DNA of 64,000 nt, from positions 496,001 through 560,000 of the forward strand of contig JAXGYX010000001.1 in the NCBI GenBank assembly GCA_040772065.1. The letters are read 5' to 3'. Within the stretch, counting starts at the first letter, position 1. The number at the start of each line of letters is the position of its first letter. The notes beneath the pieces are model-generated. The model was not told the DNA's origin and searched no databases. It worked only from the letters and a program-made list of their open reading frames with translations. Position numbers and translations under genes: made by a program. The stretch is from JAXGYX01 sp040772065 (GTDB lineage: Bacteria; Bacillota; Clostridia; Saccharofermentanales; Fastidiosipilaceae). This document shows, in pieces, positions 44,183 through 56,606 of this stretch.

Positions 44183-45139
44183 TCAAATATCTTTTACATA
44201 TTCTTGAACTTCCTTGACCTTTGCCGCTGAATTCAACAAGAGCTGATACTCATCATCAGGCAAAATGGAGGTGATGATCTTTTCGATACCGTTCTTACCA
44301 ATGATCGCCGGCACGCTTAGACAACAATCCGATATCCCGTATTCGCCATTGAGCACACAGCCCAAAGGACGAATCGTCGAAGAGTCGCGCAAGATTGACT
44401 GAGCGATCGTCGAAGCTGAAACAGCGACACCGTTGAATGTCGCGCCTTTTCGCTTGATGATCTCGGCTCCGGCTTTTTTGGTTTTCTCCAGGAAATCAGC
44501 CCGCTCCTCGTCACTGAGCTCGATATTGACACTCTTTAAGTATTGTTTCAGCTCGATGCAGCTGATATAAACCTGAGACCAGACGGGGAATTGAGAATCA
44601 CCGTGTTCGCCCAATATGAAAGCGTGGACATTTGTGACGTCAACGCCCAACTTGTCGCCCAGCAGATAGCGGAAACGGATGGTGTCCAACGCGGTGCCCG
44701 AGCCGATTACTTTGCTCGCGGGCAATCCCGACCATTGCTGAATTTTGTAAGTTAAAATATCAACCGGATTCGCGACAACCAATAGAACACCGCCATTATA
44801 GTATTTCATAATATTTTCGGTAATATTTTTGGCGATTTTACAGTTTTTTGTTGCCAGATCCAGACGAGTCTCACCCGGTTTTCTCGCGGCGCCGGCCGTG
44901 ATGACGATCAAGTCGGCGAATGCGACTTCTTCGTAAGTGCCTGAATGAATGTCCATCTCTCCAAGAAAAGGAAGTCCGTGCGCGATATCCATCGCCTCAC
45001 CCTCGGCTTTGTCGGCATCGACATCGACCAGAACCAGTTCGCTGCAGACCTGTTGGATCGCCATACAAAACGCGGTGGACGAGCCAACCTGACCCGCACC
45101 GATAATCACAACTTTTGAGCCACCTGTTGTTTTAGCCAT
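44183..45139 (-). CDS. mdh: LDH-family malate dehydrogenase (or lactate dehydrogenase)
   Basis: This 318-residue NAD-dependent dehydrogenase has IIGAGQVGSS, the VVANPVDILTY segment, catalytic Asp152 and Arg155 (ALDTIRFR) and His179 (GEHGDSQFPVWS). Residue 86 is Arg in AARKPGETRLDL. It corresponds to Gln102 of lactate dehydrogenases, and changing that Gln to Arg is known to switch specificity from pyruvate to oxaloacetate. The overall sequence also looks closest to the clostridial LDH-like malate dehydrogenases (RKPGETR type). I therefore prefer malate dehydrogenase, though simple annotation would say L-lactate dehydrogenase. AAGGAG precedes the ATG on the minus strand. Confidence 0.75.
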   Translation of the reverse strand: MAKTTGGSKVVIIGAGQVGSSTAFCMAIQQVCSELVLVDVDADKAEGEAMDIAHGLPFLGEMDIHSGTYEEVAFADLIVITAGAARKPGETRLDLATKNCKIAKNITENIMKYYNGGVLLVVANPVDILTYKIQQWSGLPASKVIGSGTALDTIRFRYLLGDKLGVDVTNVHAFILGEHGDSQFPVWSQVYISCIELKQYLKSVNIELSDEERADFLEKTKKAGAEIIKRKGATFNGVAVSASTIAQSILRDSSTIRPLGCVLNGEYGISDCCLSVPAIIGKNGIEKIITSILPDDEYQLLLNSAAKVKEVQEYVKDI

Positions 45140-45180
45140 AAGTAATCTCCTTATTTAAGTAAAAATCGAAACTAGTAAAG

Positions 45181-45189
45181 ATTATAGCA
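45181..45189 (-). promoter_or_regulatory. Extended -10 promoter of mdh
   Basis: On the minus strand TGC is followed by a perfect TATAAT (45181-45186), about 40 bases before the start codon. No good -35 is visible. Confidence 0.5.
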
Positions 45190-45396
45190 TTTGATTACAT
45201 ATTTTGACGATTAAATTATGAAAAAACAATAATTAAATTAATTTAATATCAATATTTATGTGATAAATCATAAGTGCATTTATTATTGACTGAAAAAGTG
45301 TCGAACGGATAAGTGATTGATTATCGATCCATCCATTTGCTTAATTATAAATATTTAAATATATCGATATTCGACCGGTGGGTTTGCTAAAAGAAG

Positions 45397-45431
45397 ATAA
45401 GGCTCGACCGTAGAAGCGGCTTGAGCCTTAT
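45397..45431 (+). terminator. Hairpin ahead of the rRNA promoter
   Basis: ATAAGGCTC pairs with GAGCCTTAT, with an inner CCG/CGG step, and is followed by TTGTTGTTG. It may shield the rRNA operon or end a transcript entering from upstream. The rest of the 506-base gap 45140-45645 is A/T-rich and shows no gene. Confidence 0.5.
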
Positions 45432-45495
45432 TTGTTGTTGTGGACGATACGCCCGGGCAAGTAGAGGGAAGATGTCGCAAAAAGCGGGTGTAAAC

Positions 45496-45524
45496 TTGAC
45501 AGGTTAGGTGTGAGAGGTTAAAGT
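45496..45524 (+). promoter_or_regulatory. Promoter of the rRNA operon
   Basis: TTGACA at 45496-45501, 17 bases, then TAAAGT at 45519-45524, about 120 bases before the 16S gene. The leader then holds an ACCTTGAAAATTG box (about 45556) and a GAGCC/GGCTC hairpin at 45627-45640. Confidence 0.65.
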
Positions 45525-45645
45525 AGTAAGGCACCTCACGGAAGGAGCACCACGGACCTTGAAAATTGAACAACAAAATACATGCAAAAACGAGCTTTTG
45601 AAAATTCTTTTAAGAAGAATGTAAATGAGCCAAACGGCTCTCAAT

Positions 45646-47180
<1,535 letters not shown>

Positions 47181-47340
47181 AGACGTGCTTGGATGAAGTT
47201 CAAGCGCAGTCAGGTCGATCGTTCGGCGTAAAGCCGGATGATAAAGGACAAGGACGAGAGTCCGAGTCTTTTGACAAATCGTTGATGCTGTAGGATGTTG
47301 TTCAATCTTCAGGGCCCGATGGGCTATATATGAGAGCTAT

Positions 47341-47417
<77 letters not shown>

Positions 47418-47511
47418 TGTCATCCTTGCGATGGCGATGTCTTGTTTTAAGCGAGACAGGATGAACGCGGAAGTGTTTGTCACGAACCTTGAATCATCGG
47501 TAACGATGAAA

Positions 47512-47940
47512 GAAGAACGAACGAAGTGAGTTCACCTGAGCTTGTCAGAGATGATGACTTAGGGAAGAACGAACGTAGTGCTTCACCTGAGCTGTCAGAG
47601 ATGATGACTTGGGGAAGAACGAACGAAGTGAGTTCACTTGAGCTGTCAGAGATGATGACTTAAGGAAGAACGAACGTAGTGCTTCACCTGAGCTGTCAGA
47701 GATGATGACTTGGGGAAGAACGAACGAAGTGCTTCACCTGAGTTGTCAGAGATGATGACTTAGGGAAGAACGAACGAAGTGCTTCACCTAAGTGTCAGAG
47801 ATGATGACCTAGGGAAGAACGAACGTAGTGCTTCACCTAAGTTGTCAGAGATGATGACCTAGGGAAGAACGAACGTAGTGCTTCACCCAAGCTGTCAGAG
47901 ATGATGACCTAGGGAAGAACGAACGAAGTGAGTTCTTCAG
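47512..47940 (+). repeat. Tandem array of eight ~50-bp repeats in the rRNA spacer
   Basis: Copies start at 47512, 47564, 47614, 47665, 47715, 47765, 47814 and 47864 (lengths 49-52 bases), and a ninth partial copy starts at 47914. Each begins GAAGAACGAACG(A/T)AGTG. It continues with a variable GAGTTCAC or CTTCAC block and CCTGAGCTGTCAG-like bases, and ends TGTCAGAGATGATGACTT plus AGG or GGG. Two short inverted repeats recur in each unit (CTGA/TCAG and GTCA/TGAC). There are no unique spacers between units, so it is not a CRISPR array. No reading frame runs through it. Confidence 0.95.
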
Positions 47941-47962
47941 ACATACGTCGCAGACGTATGTC
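47940..47962 (+). repeat. Perfect inverted repeat ending the spacer array
   Basis: GACATACGTC, loop GCA, GACGTATGTC: a 10-bp stem directly after the repeat array. The box CCGCACCTTGAAAACTGCAT follows, resembling the box in the 16S leader. It is a likely RNA processing or anchoring structure. Confidence 0.8.
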
Positions 47963-48175
47963 CCCGCACCTTGAAAACTGCATAGAAGAAATAATATTGA
48001 AGACTGAGTAAAGACAAAAAAAGAAGAAGTTTATAACGGCGCAGCGATGCGCCGGGTCTTGCAAAGTACACAAAAGGTACAAGCGAGTCTGAGGAAGAAC
48101 TTCATCTAAGAGTGTCTGGATTTTAGACGAACGCTAGCTGTGAAACAGAGAGCGTGATCAATATAGAGAACATAC

Positions 48176-51077
<2,902 letters not shown>

Positions 51078-51189
51078 CAAGCGGTATCAAGGAAATGTCA
51101 ATTGTCTGGATACTCGTATGGTCTAACCACAGTTTTCAACCCTTTCATCTATGCGGTCTTGAGGGTGCGATTCATAACCCCCTCAACCA

Positions 51190-51306
51190 TTCCGGTGGAG
51201 ATTACGGAGAGGCCACACCTGTTCCCATACCGAACACAGAAGTTAAGCTCTCTTGTGCCGACAATACTTGCCTGGAGACGGGCCGGGAAGATAGGTTCTG
51301 CCGGAT
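51190..51306 (+). rRNA. rrf: 5S ribosomal RNA
   Basis: TCCGG at the 5' end pairs with CCGGA at the 3' end. The conserved core CCGAACACAGAAGTTAAGC is at 51230-51249. It follows the 23S gene by about 110 bases. Confidence 0.93.
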
Positions 51307-51323
51307 TTTTTATGCCCTTTTTC

Positions 51324-51363
51324 GCCCTCCGCACCAAACGGTGAGGAGGGCTTTTGCTTTTTT
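51324..51363 (+). terminator. Terminator of the rRNA operon
   Basis: GCCCTCC-g-CACC, loop, GGTG-a-GGAGGGC, then TTTTGCTTTTTT: a strong intrinsic terminator 18 bases past 5S. The next 188 bases to walR are A/T-rich; I see no clear -35/-10 pair there. Confidence 0.92.
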
Positions 51364-51551
51364 ATGACTATTCCTTCTACAATAAGCAACGATTTCTTCC
51401 AATTAAACAAAATACTCTTAAACTTCCATGGTTTGTTCGTTATTCTCCCATCTGTTAGTGAATGCTGTTCTTATGTTACAATTGTTACGGATCATGACAA
51501 ATACTTGTAGTAACTTTTATTAGTTATTGTTTTAATTAAGCGGAGATTCTA

Positions 51552-52265
51552 ATGGCTGCTAAAATATTAATTGTTGACGATGAACAAAACATAGTTGATG
51601 TTTTGAAGGAAAATATGGAACGCGAAGGTTACCAGACATTGGTTGCCTATGATGGCGTTCAGGCTGTGGATCAGGCTTTTACTCATCAGCCTGATTTGAT
51701 TTTACTCGACTGCATGCTTCCACGAATGGATGGCTTTGATGTCTGTCGTAAGATTCGTTCTAAATTGAATATTCCAATTTTGATGTTGACTGCTAAAAGT
51801 GAGGAAATTGATAAAGTTTTGGGACTTGAGCTTGGAGCGGATGACTACATCACGAAACCATTCAGTGTGCGCGAGGTTTTGGCCAGAGTGAAGGCGCAGT
51901 TGAGGCGGGTTAATCTGTCCGGAAGTGACTCTGAAATGGAACAAAGGATCTATCGCTTCGGTGATCTCGAGATTGACACGGTAGCCTATGAGGTGCGCAG
52001 GGCCGGTAAAAATATTAATTTGACCTTACGGGAGTTTGAGCTGGTCAGCTTTTTGGCGCAAAACGCCGGTCAGGTTTTTTCGCGTGAGGTTTTGCTCGAA
52101 AAAGTTTGGGGCTATGGATATTACGGTGATGTTCGGACTGTGGATGTCACAGTTCGTAGAACTCGTGAAAAGCTGGAGCCGGATCAATCGAACTACCGCT
52201 ATATTTTGACAAAACGCGGAGTTGGTTATTATTTTGACAAGCATTGTGATCAAAAAAACGATTGA
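51552..52265 (+). CDS. walR: OmpR-family response regulator, WalR-like
   Basis: The 237-residue protein has a receiver domain (about 1-120: ILIVDDEQNI, phospho-acceptor Asp in LILLDCMLPRMDG, MLTAKSEE, the conserved Lys in YITKPFS). A winged-helix DNA-binding domain follows (about 140-232: LTLREFELVSFLAQNAGQVFSREVLLEKVWGY, RTVDVTVRRTREKLE). The receiver is closest in look to WalR/YycF, which controls cell-wall hydrolases and is often essential. The neighbours walK and walJ support this. It starts the block after the rRNA operon. Confidence 0.88.
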   Translation: MAAKILIVDDEQNIVDVLKENMEREGYQTLVAYDGVQAVDQAFTHQPDLILLDCMLPRMDGFDVCRKIRSKLNIPILMLTAKSEEIDKVLGLELGADDYITKPFSVREVLARVKAQLRRVNLSGSDSEMEQRIYRFGDLEIDTVAYEVRRAGKNINLTLREFELVSFLAQNAGQVFSREVLLEKVWGYGYYGDVRTVDVTVRRTREKLEPDQSNYRYILTKRGVGYYFDKHCDQKND

Positions 52266-52388
52266 GTTATGTCGAAGGGTATGATCATAATTTAACATTG
52301 ATGATTTGACCGCTTGAATGAGTTTTTGCGCCCGTGTGTAAAAGTGGCGGCGAACATTAAATTTCAGAATAATATGTGAGGAATCTGT

Positions 52389-53804
52389 TTGAATATTTTC
52401 TTTCCTGCTTCTGCGACATCCATCTTGGCTGTCGCAATCTCGATCATTGCGCTGTCCACAGCTTTGATTGTGTACTCGATTTATAAATTGAGCCGATTGA
52501 ACCGACTTGGACATGTGAGACCGGTTCAGTCGTTGAAAAATGACAAAGTCAGCGATCAGGTGAAAACTGACGCCGTTTTGGCGAATCTAGATATTGGCAT
52601 TGTCGCTTATGGAAATGACGGTCGCTATTTGTTATCTAACAAGGCGATGGAGGAAATATTGGGTGTCTCCTCACTTCCGACCGATCTCAATAGTTTTATG
52701 ACCTCTTATTGTGAAGAAAATGGTGTGATGGCTCGCTTGTTACTAGGTAAGTCAGAGGCTTCAGGGGTGCTAAAACAGGGTAAACGGGTTGTGAGAATCA
52801 CAGCGAAAGAATCCAGACTCGAAAATAAGCGTAAGGTCGCCACCATTTTTATCCTGCAGGATATCACTCATCAAGAGTTGCAGGAAGAAAAGCGCAAGGA
52901 ATTTGTCGCTAATGTTTCGCATGAGCTCAAGACCCCGCTGACGACGATTATCACCTATACGGAGTCTTTGATTGACTGGGGTTTGGCCGAGAAGACGCCT
53001 GAGGGGATCCGAAATGACGTCAAGCGGATGCACGATGACGCGTTGCGCATGCAAGGACTGGTCACCGACCTCTTGTTGCTTTCCAGCATCGACAGCAATG
53101 CCCTTCGTGTCCGAATGGAGCAGCTGGACCTTAGTTATGTGATGAAGCAGGCGGTGGAACGATTGCAAATCCAAGCTGAGGAAAAAGACATCACCTTGAG
53201 TTGTACAAGTGTGTCGATTGTCCCCCCGATATTTGGTGACCGCGCCTCGATCGATCGTATCATCTCTAATTTGGTTTCCAACTCCATAAAATATTCAGGC
53301 CGTGGCAGTGAGGTCAAGGTCTATATTGGTGTGGTTCACGATGAGGCCTATGTGAAAGTCAATGACAATGGATTTGGCATGGATCAGAAACATTTGGACA
53401 AGATTTTTGATCGGTTTTATCGAGTGGATGGGACGGGGTCCAGAGCGTTTGGTGGAACCGGATTGGGGTTGTCCATCGTCAAAGAACTGGTGGACATGCA
53501 TGGCGGCCAAATCGTTGTGCAGAGCGGAATCGCGACAGGGTCATTATTTACGATCATGTTTCCACTTGCGAGAACATTGTATAATAAGACAATTGACTCG
53601 GTTGAAAACCAAGTCCCTATCAAGACACCTTTGGCCATCTCGGTCGCGAATGATTTAAAACGTCTCGCCAACGAAGGTGGTGTGATCTTCGATGATTGGA
53701 AAGAGTTGGATGAGGCACAGCTGGAAAAAATTAAGCTGATGATAAACGATAGTTTGGCAGATGACGAGGAAATCATATTCACGTCATCTTTTGAGATGGA
53801 TTAA
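52389..53804 (+). CDS. walK: Sensor histidine kinase, WalK/VicK-like with a single membrane segment
   Basis: The 471-residue kinase has one N-terminal membrane segment (about 10-33) and no outer domain. A PAS-like domain (about 60-165) precedes the HisKA domain with phospho-His in FVANVSHELKTPL. The ATPase domain has NLVSNSIKYS, VNDNGFGM and GGTGLGLSIV. This is the streptococcal VicK layout rather than the two-segment Bacillus WalK. A C-terminal extension of about 75 residues after the ATPase domain is unfamiliar. The start is TTG 52389, with GAGGAA at about 52377-52382. It should phosphorylate the WalR-like regulator just upstream. Confidence 0.88.
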   Translation: MNIFFPASATSILAVAISIIALSTALIVYSIYKLSRLNRLGHVRPVQSLKNDKVSDQVKTDAVLANLDIGIVAYGNDGRYLLSNKAMEEILGVSSLPTDLNSFMTSYCEENGVMARLLLGKSEASGVLKQGKRVVRITAKESRLENKRKVATIFILQDITHQELQEEKRKEFVANVSHELKTPLTTIITYTESLIDWGLAEKTPEGIRNDVKRMHDDALRMQGLVTDLLLLSSIDSNALRVRMEQLDLSYVMKQAVERLQIQAEEKDITLSCTSVSIVPPIFGDRASIDRIISNLVSNSIKYSGRGSEVKVYIGVVHDEAYVKVNDNGFGMDQKHLDKIFDRFYRVDGTGSRAFGGTGLGLSIVKELVDMHGGQIVVQSGIATGSLFTIMFPLARTLYNKTIDSVENQVPIKTPLAISVANDLKRLANEGGVIFDDWKELDEAQLEKIKLMINDSLADDEEIIFTSSFEMD

Positions 53805-53832
53805 CAATTATAAACCTTGGAGGTTGTTGGAT

Positions 53833-55095
53833 TTGTCAAGTTATATTATAAAAGGCGGACACCCATTATATGGTGAAGTGACAGTTAGCGGTTCTAAAAA
53901 CGCCGCTTTGGGCATTATTGCCGCTTCAATGGTTTTAGATGGTCCATGCGTGATCGATAATGTTCCACATATCATGGACGTTGGAGTTTTGCTCGATATT
54001 TGCAGGGTGCTGGGCGCGACGGTTGATGAAATAGATGAGCATACGATCCGTATTGACCCCACAACGGTGGTGAGCAAAGAGGCCACAACCGAAAAGACCA
54101 GACACATTCGAGCGTCTTATTATTTGCTGGGAGCATTGCTTGCCCGATTCAACGAGGTTAAATTAAATATGCCGGGTGGCTGCAACTTTGGCACGCGCCC
54201 GATCGATCTTCATCTGAAAGGCTTTCACTCCATGGGGGCCTCCCATGAACTGGTGGATGGCGTGATTCATTTAAAAGCGGATAAATTGACCGGTGGTCAT
54301 CTATATATGAACCAGGCCAGTGTCGGAGCGACGATCAACGTCATGATCGCTGCCACCAAAGCCAATGGAAGCACAGTCATCGAGAACGCGGCGCGTGAAC
54401 CGCATATTGTCGACGTGGCGAATTTTTTGAATATCATGGGCGCGAATATTAAAGGCGCGGGGACGGACACCATCCGCATCACCGGCGTTCCCAAGTTGCC
54501 CGGATATAAAACCTATTCAATTATTCCGGATCAGATCGAGGCGGGCACATTCATGGTGGCCGCGGCCGCGGCGCGAGGTGACGTGGTCGTGCGAAATTTA
54601 ATACCGAAGCATATGGAACCTCTGACTCAGAAGATGCGGGAGATGGGAGTTACAATGGAGGAAGGTGGAGACTGGATTCGTGTGTTGGCAAAACCGGAAA
54701 AGGAACTGAACCCAACCACTTTTAAAACCAGGCCATATCCCGGATTCCCAACGGATCTTCAGCCGCAGGTTACTATTTTACTCTGCACTGCGACCGGCAA
54801 CAGCCAGATGCATGAAAATGTCTGGGAAAACAGGTTTCAATACATTGATGAATTGAAACGGATGAATGTGGATATCAGCATAGCCGGCAGTGTCGCCTTG
54901 GTTATGGGACCTCAACAGATGACATCCGCGCGGGTCAAGGCGCTAGACTTGCGCGCGGGAGCGGCGATGGTGATCGCCGCGACCATTGTGGACGGAGTCA
55001 GTGAGATCTACGATGTCCATATGATTGAGCGCGGTTACGAGAACATAGTCGAAAAGCTGCGCGGGATTGGTGTGGACATCACCACGAAGGATTGA
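53833..55095 (+). CDS. murA: UDP-N-acetylglucosamine 1-carboxyvinyltransferase
   Basis: MurA makes the first committed precursor of peptidoglycan from UDP-GlcNAc and PEP. The 420-residue protein opens with GEVTVSGSKNAALGIIAA and has the catalytic loop MPGGCNFGTRPIDLHL, with the active-site cysteine that fosfomycin alkylates. It also has the QIEAGTFMVAAAA and FPTDLQPQ motifs. TTG 53833 is the start because GGAGG at 53819-53823 is 9 bases upstream. Its position between walK and walJ ties wall synthesis to the wall-stress regulator. Confidence 0.95.
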   Translation: MSSYIIKGGHPLYGEVTVSGSKNAALGIIAASMVLDGPCVIDNVPHIMDVGVLLDICRVLGATVDEIDEHTIRIDPTTVVSKEATTEKTRHIRASYYLLGALLARFNEVKLNMPGGCNFGTRPIDLHLKGFHSMGASHELVDGVIHLKADKLTGGHLYMNQASVGATINVMIAATKANGSTVIENAAREPHIVDVANFLNIMGANIKGAGTDTIRITGVPKLPGYKTYSIIPDQIEAGTFMVAAAAARGDVVVRNLIPKHMEPLTQKMREMGVTMEEGGDWIRVLAKPEKELNPTTFKTRPYPGFPTDLQPQVTILLCTATGNSQMHENVWENRFQYIDELKRMNVDISIAGSVALVMGPQQMTSARVKALDLRAGAAMVIAATIVDGVSEIYDVHMIERGYENIVEKLRGIGVDITTKD

Positions 55096-55105
55096 AAGCA
55101 TTCTA

Positions 55106-55936
55106 ATGAAGACAGTATCTTTTTTGGATGAACCGCGCTGGGACGCGTGCACGCTGGTCAGCGGCAGCAGCGGCAACGCAATCTATGTTTCGGCAGGCAG
55201 GACCAGGCTGTTGATCGACGCCGGAGTCGCCGCTAAAAAAATTGAGGCGGCGCTTGCCAAAATCGGACGACACGCCTCTGAGTTGGACGCGATTTTGCTG
55301 ACACATGAACATACGGATCATATTCGCGGTGCCGGACCGTTGGCGCGCCGTCACCAAATACCGATTTACACAAATGCGCGGACCGCTCAGGCGCTCACAC
55401 CGCTGATTGGCAATCTGTCGAAGACCCGCATGGAGCAATTTGACAGTGCGACTCCTTTCTCGCTTGGTGATTTTTTGATCTCACCCTTTCGTATTTCCCA
55501 CGACGCGGCGGAAGCGGTGGGATTCCGTCTGGATACCGAGCGCTATAGCGTGTCTGTCTGCACAGATCTTGGCGAGATGACCGACACCATACTTCAGGTC
55601 ATGTCCGGCAGTGATCTTGTCTTTTTGGAATCAAACTATGACGAAAACATGCTTCTTTCCGGAACCTACCCATGGGTTCTGAAGCAGAGAATTCGCGGCC
55701 GACAGGGACATCTTTCCAATGTTTCTTCGGGAGAGGCAGCCTGTCAACTTGTTAGTTCCGGAACGGAGAATATCGTGCTTTCTCATCTCAGTGAAGAGAA
55801 TAATTTCCCCGCGTTGGCGGAGCTGACAGTCGCGCAGGCTTTGAAAGAAGAGGGCGTCAAGCCGGACCACGACTTGCTCTTGCAGGTGGCACCACGCCAC
55901 ACGCCGAGTCAGTTGCACCGGTTCGGGGCGCGGTGA
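55106..55936 (+). CDS. walJ: WalJ/YycJ-type metallo-beta-lactamase-fold protein
   Basis: The 276-residue protein has the metallo-beta-lactamase fold: SGSSGNAIYVSAGRTRLLIDAG at the start, the metal motif LTHEHTDHIRG, a His in FRISHDA, an acidic residue in CTDLGEM, and LESNYDENML and HLSEEN later. The GS-SGN start and the EHxDH type fit WalJ/YycJ, linked to coordination of replication and wall metabolism. I chose ATG 55106; the ribosome-binding site (AAGGA) is rather far. Confidence 0.88.
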   Translation: MKTVSFLDEPRWDACTLVSGSSGNAIYVSAGRTRLLIDAGVAAKKIEAALAKIGRHASELDAILLTHEHTDHIRGAGPLARRHQIPIYTNARTAQALTPLIGNLSKTRMEQFDSATPFSLGDFLISPFRISHDAAEAVGFRLDTERYSVSVCTDLGEMTDTILQVMSGSDLVFLESNYDENMLLSGTYPWVLKQRIRGRQGHLSNVSSGEAACQLVSSGTENIVLSHLSEENNFPALAELTVAQALKEEGVKPDHDLLLQVAPRHTPSQLHRFGAR

Positions 55937-55989
55937 ATACAACAAAGGATGGTTGATATCTGATCATCTTTCAAGAGGCGTTTGTTTAA

Positions 55990-56454
55990 ATGAAATTGAC
56001 GGTGTTGGCGGTAGGTAAAATTAAGGAAAAATGGTTGAAAGAGGGCTGCGAGGAGTATTCCAAACGATTGTCGCGGTTTGCTAAATTCAACCTGATCGAG
56101 GTCGCAGATGCCCCGGACAATCGCTCGGCGGTGGAGGCGAGACACATTGAGGCCGAACGCATTCTGCGCAAACTTCCTTCAACGGGCTATAAAGTGGCGC
56201 TGGACCTTGCGGGAGAGGCGCCGGACTCGCTGAAGCTGGCAGCTGATCTAAATGACTGGTTTGTTCAAGGTGGAAGCGAGGTAACCATCGTCATCGGTGG
56301 TTCCAACGGATTTGCGCCTAATTTGTTGGCGAAGATGGATACTCGGATTCGTCTGTCCAACCTGACTTTTCCCCATCAGCTGGTTCGTGTCATATTGTTG
56401 GAGCAACTGTTTCGATCGTTCAAAATCTCACACAATGAACCGTACCATAAATAG
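55990..56454 (+). CDS. rlmH: 23S rRNA (pseudouridine1915-N3)-methyltransferase
   Basis: RlmH methylates pseudouridine 1915 of 23S rRNA on the assembled ribosome. The 154-residue SPOUT protein has AVGKIKEKWLKEGCEEYSKRL at the N-terminus, VALDLAGE, the SAM-knot motif VIGGSNGF and the C-terminal LSNLTFPHQLVRVILLEQLFR followed by HNEPYHK. It is often found close to the wal genes in Firmicutes, as here. Confidence 0.96.
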   Translation: MKLTVLAVGKIKEKWLKEGCEEYSKRLSRFAKFNLIEVADAPDNRSAVEARHIEAERILRKLPSTGYKVALDLAGEAPDSLKLAADLNDWFVQGGSEVTIVIGGSNGFAPNLLAKMDTRIRLSNLTFPHQLVRVILLEQLFRSFKISHNEPYHK

Positions 56455-56505
56455 TCGGTGACGCGCTTGACATGTCACTTTTTTTTGTATACCATTGCTT
56501 TACTG

Positions 56506-56559
56506 CTTTATCGCTCTACCGTGATAAAGTGAAACCGGAAAAATGCTATACTTTATAAT
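56506..56559 (+). promoter_or_regulatory. his operon promoter region with an inverted repeat
   Basis: CTTTATC (56506-56512) and GATAAAG (56523-56529) form a dyad. Just after it are an extended -10 (TGC then TATACT, 56547-56552) and a TATAAT at 56554-56559. A TTGACA lies further up at 56467-56472. The dyad may be an operator. No T-box leader is present. Confidence 0.45.
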
Positions 56560-56606
56560 ATGCGTTGAAATGTGATTGCATTAGATAATAGTTTGGGAGT
56601 TGAAAT

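Noticed and set aside
47512..47940. CRISPR array
   Set aside because: The units are contiguous direct repeats of about 50 bases without unique spacers, and no cas genes are present.
56455..56606. T-box leader of the his operon
   Set aside because: The gap is too short and lacks the T-box sequence and a terminator hairpin.
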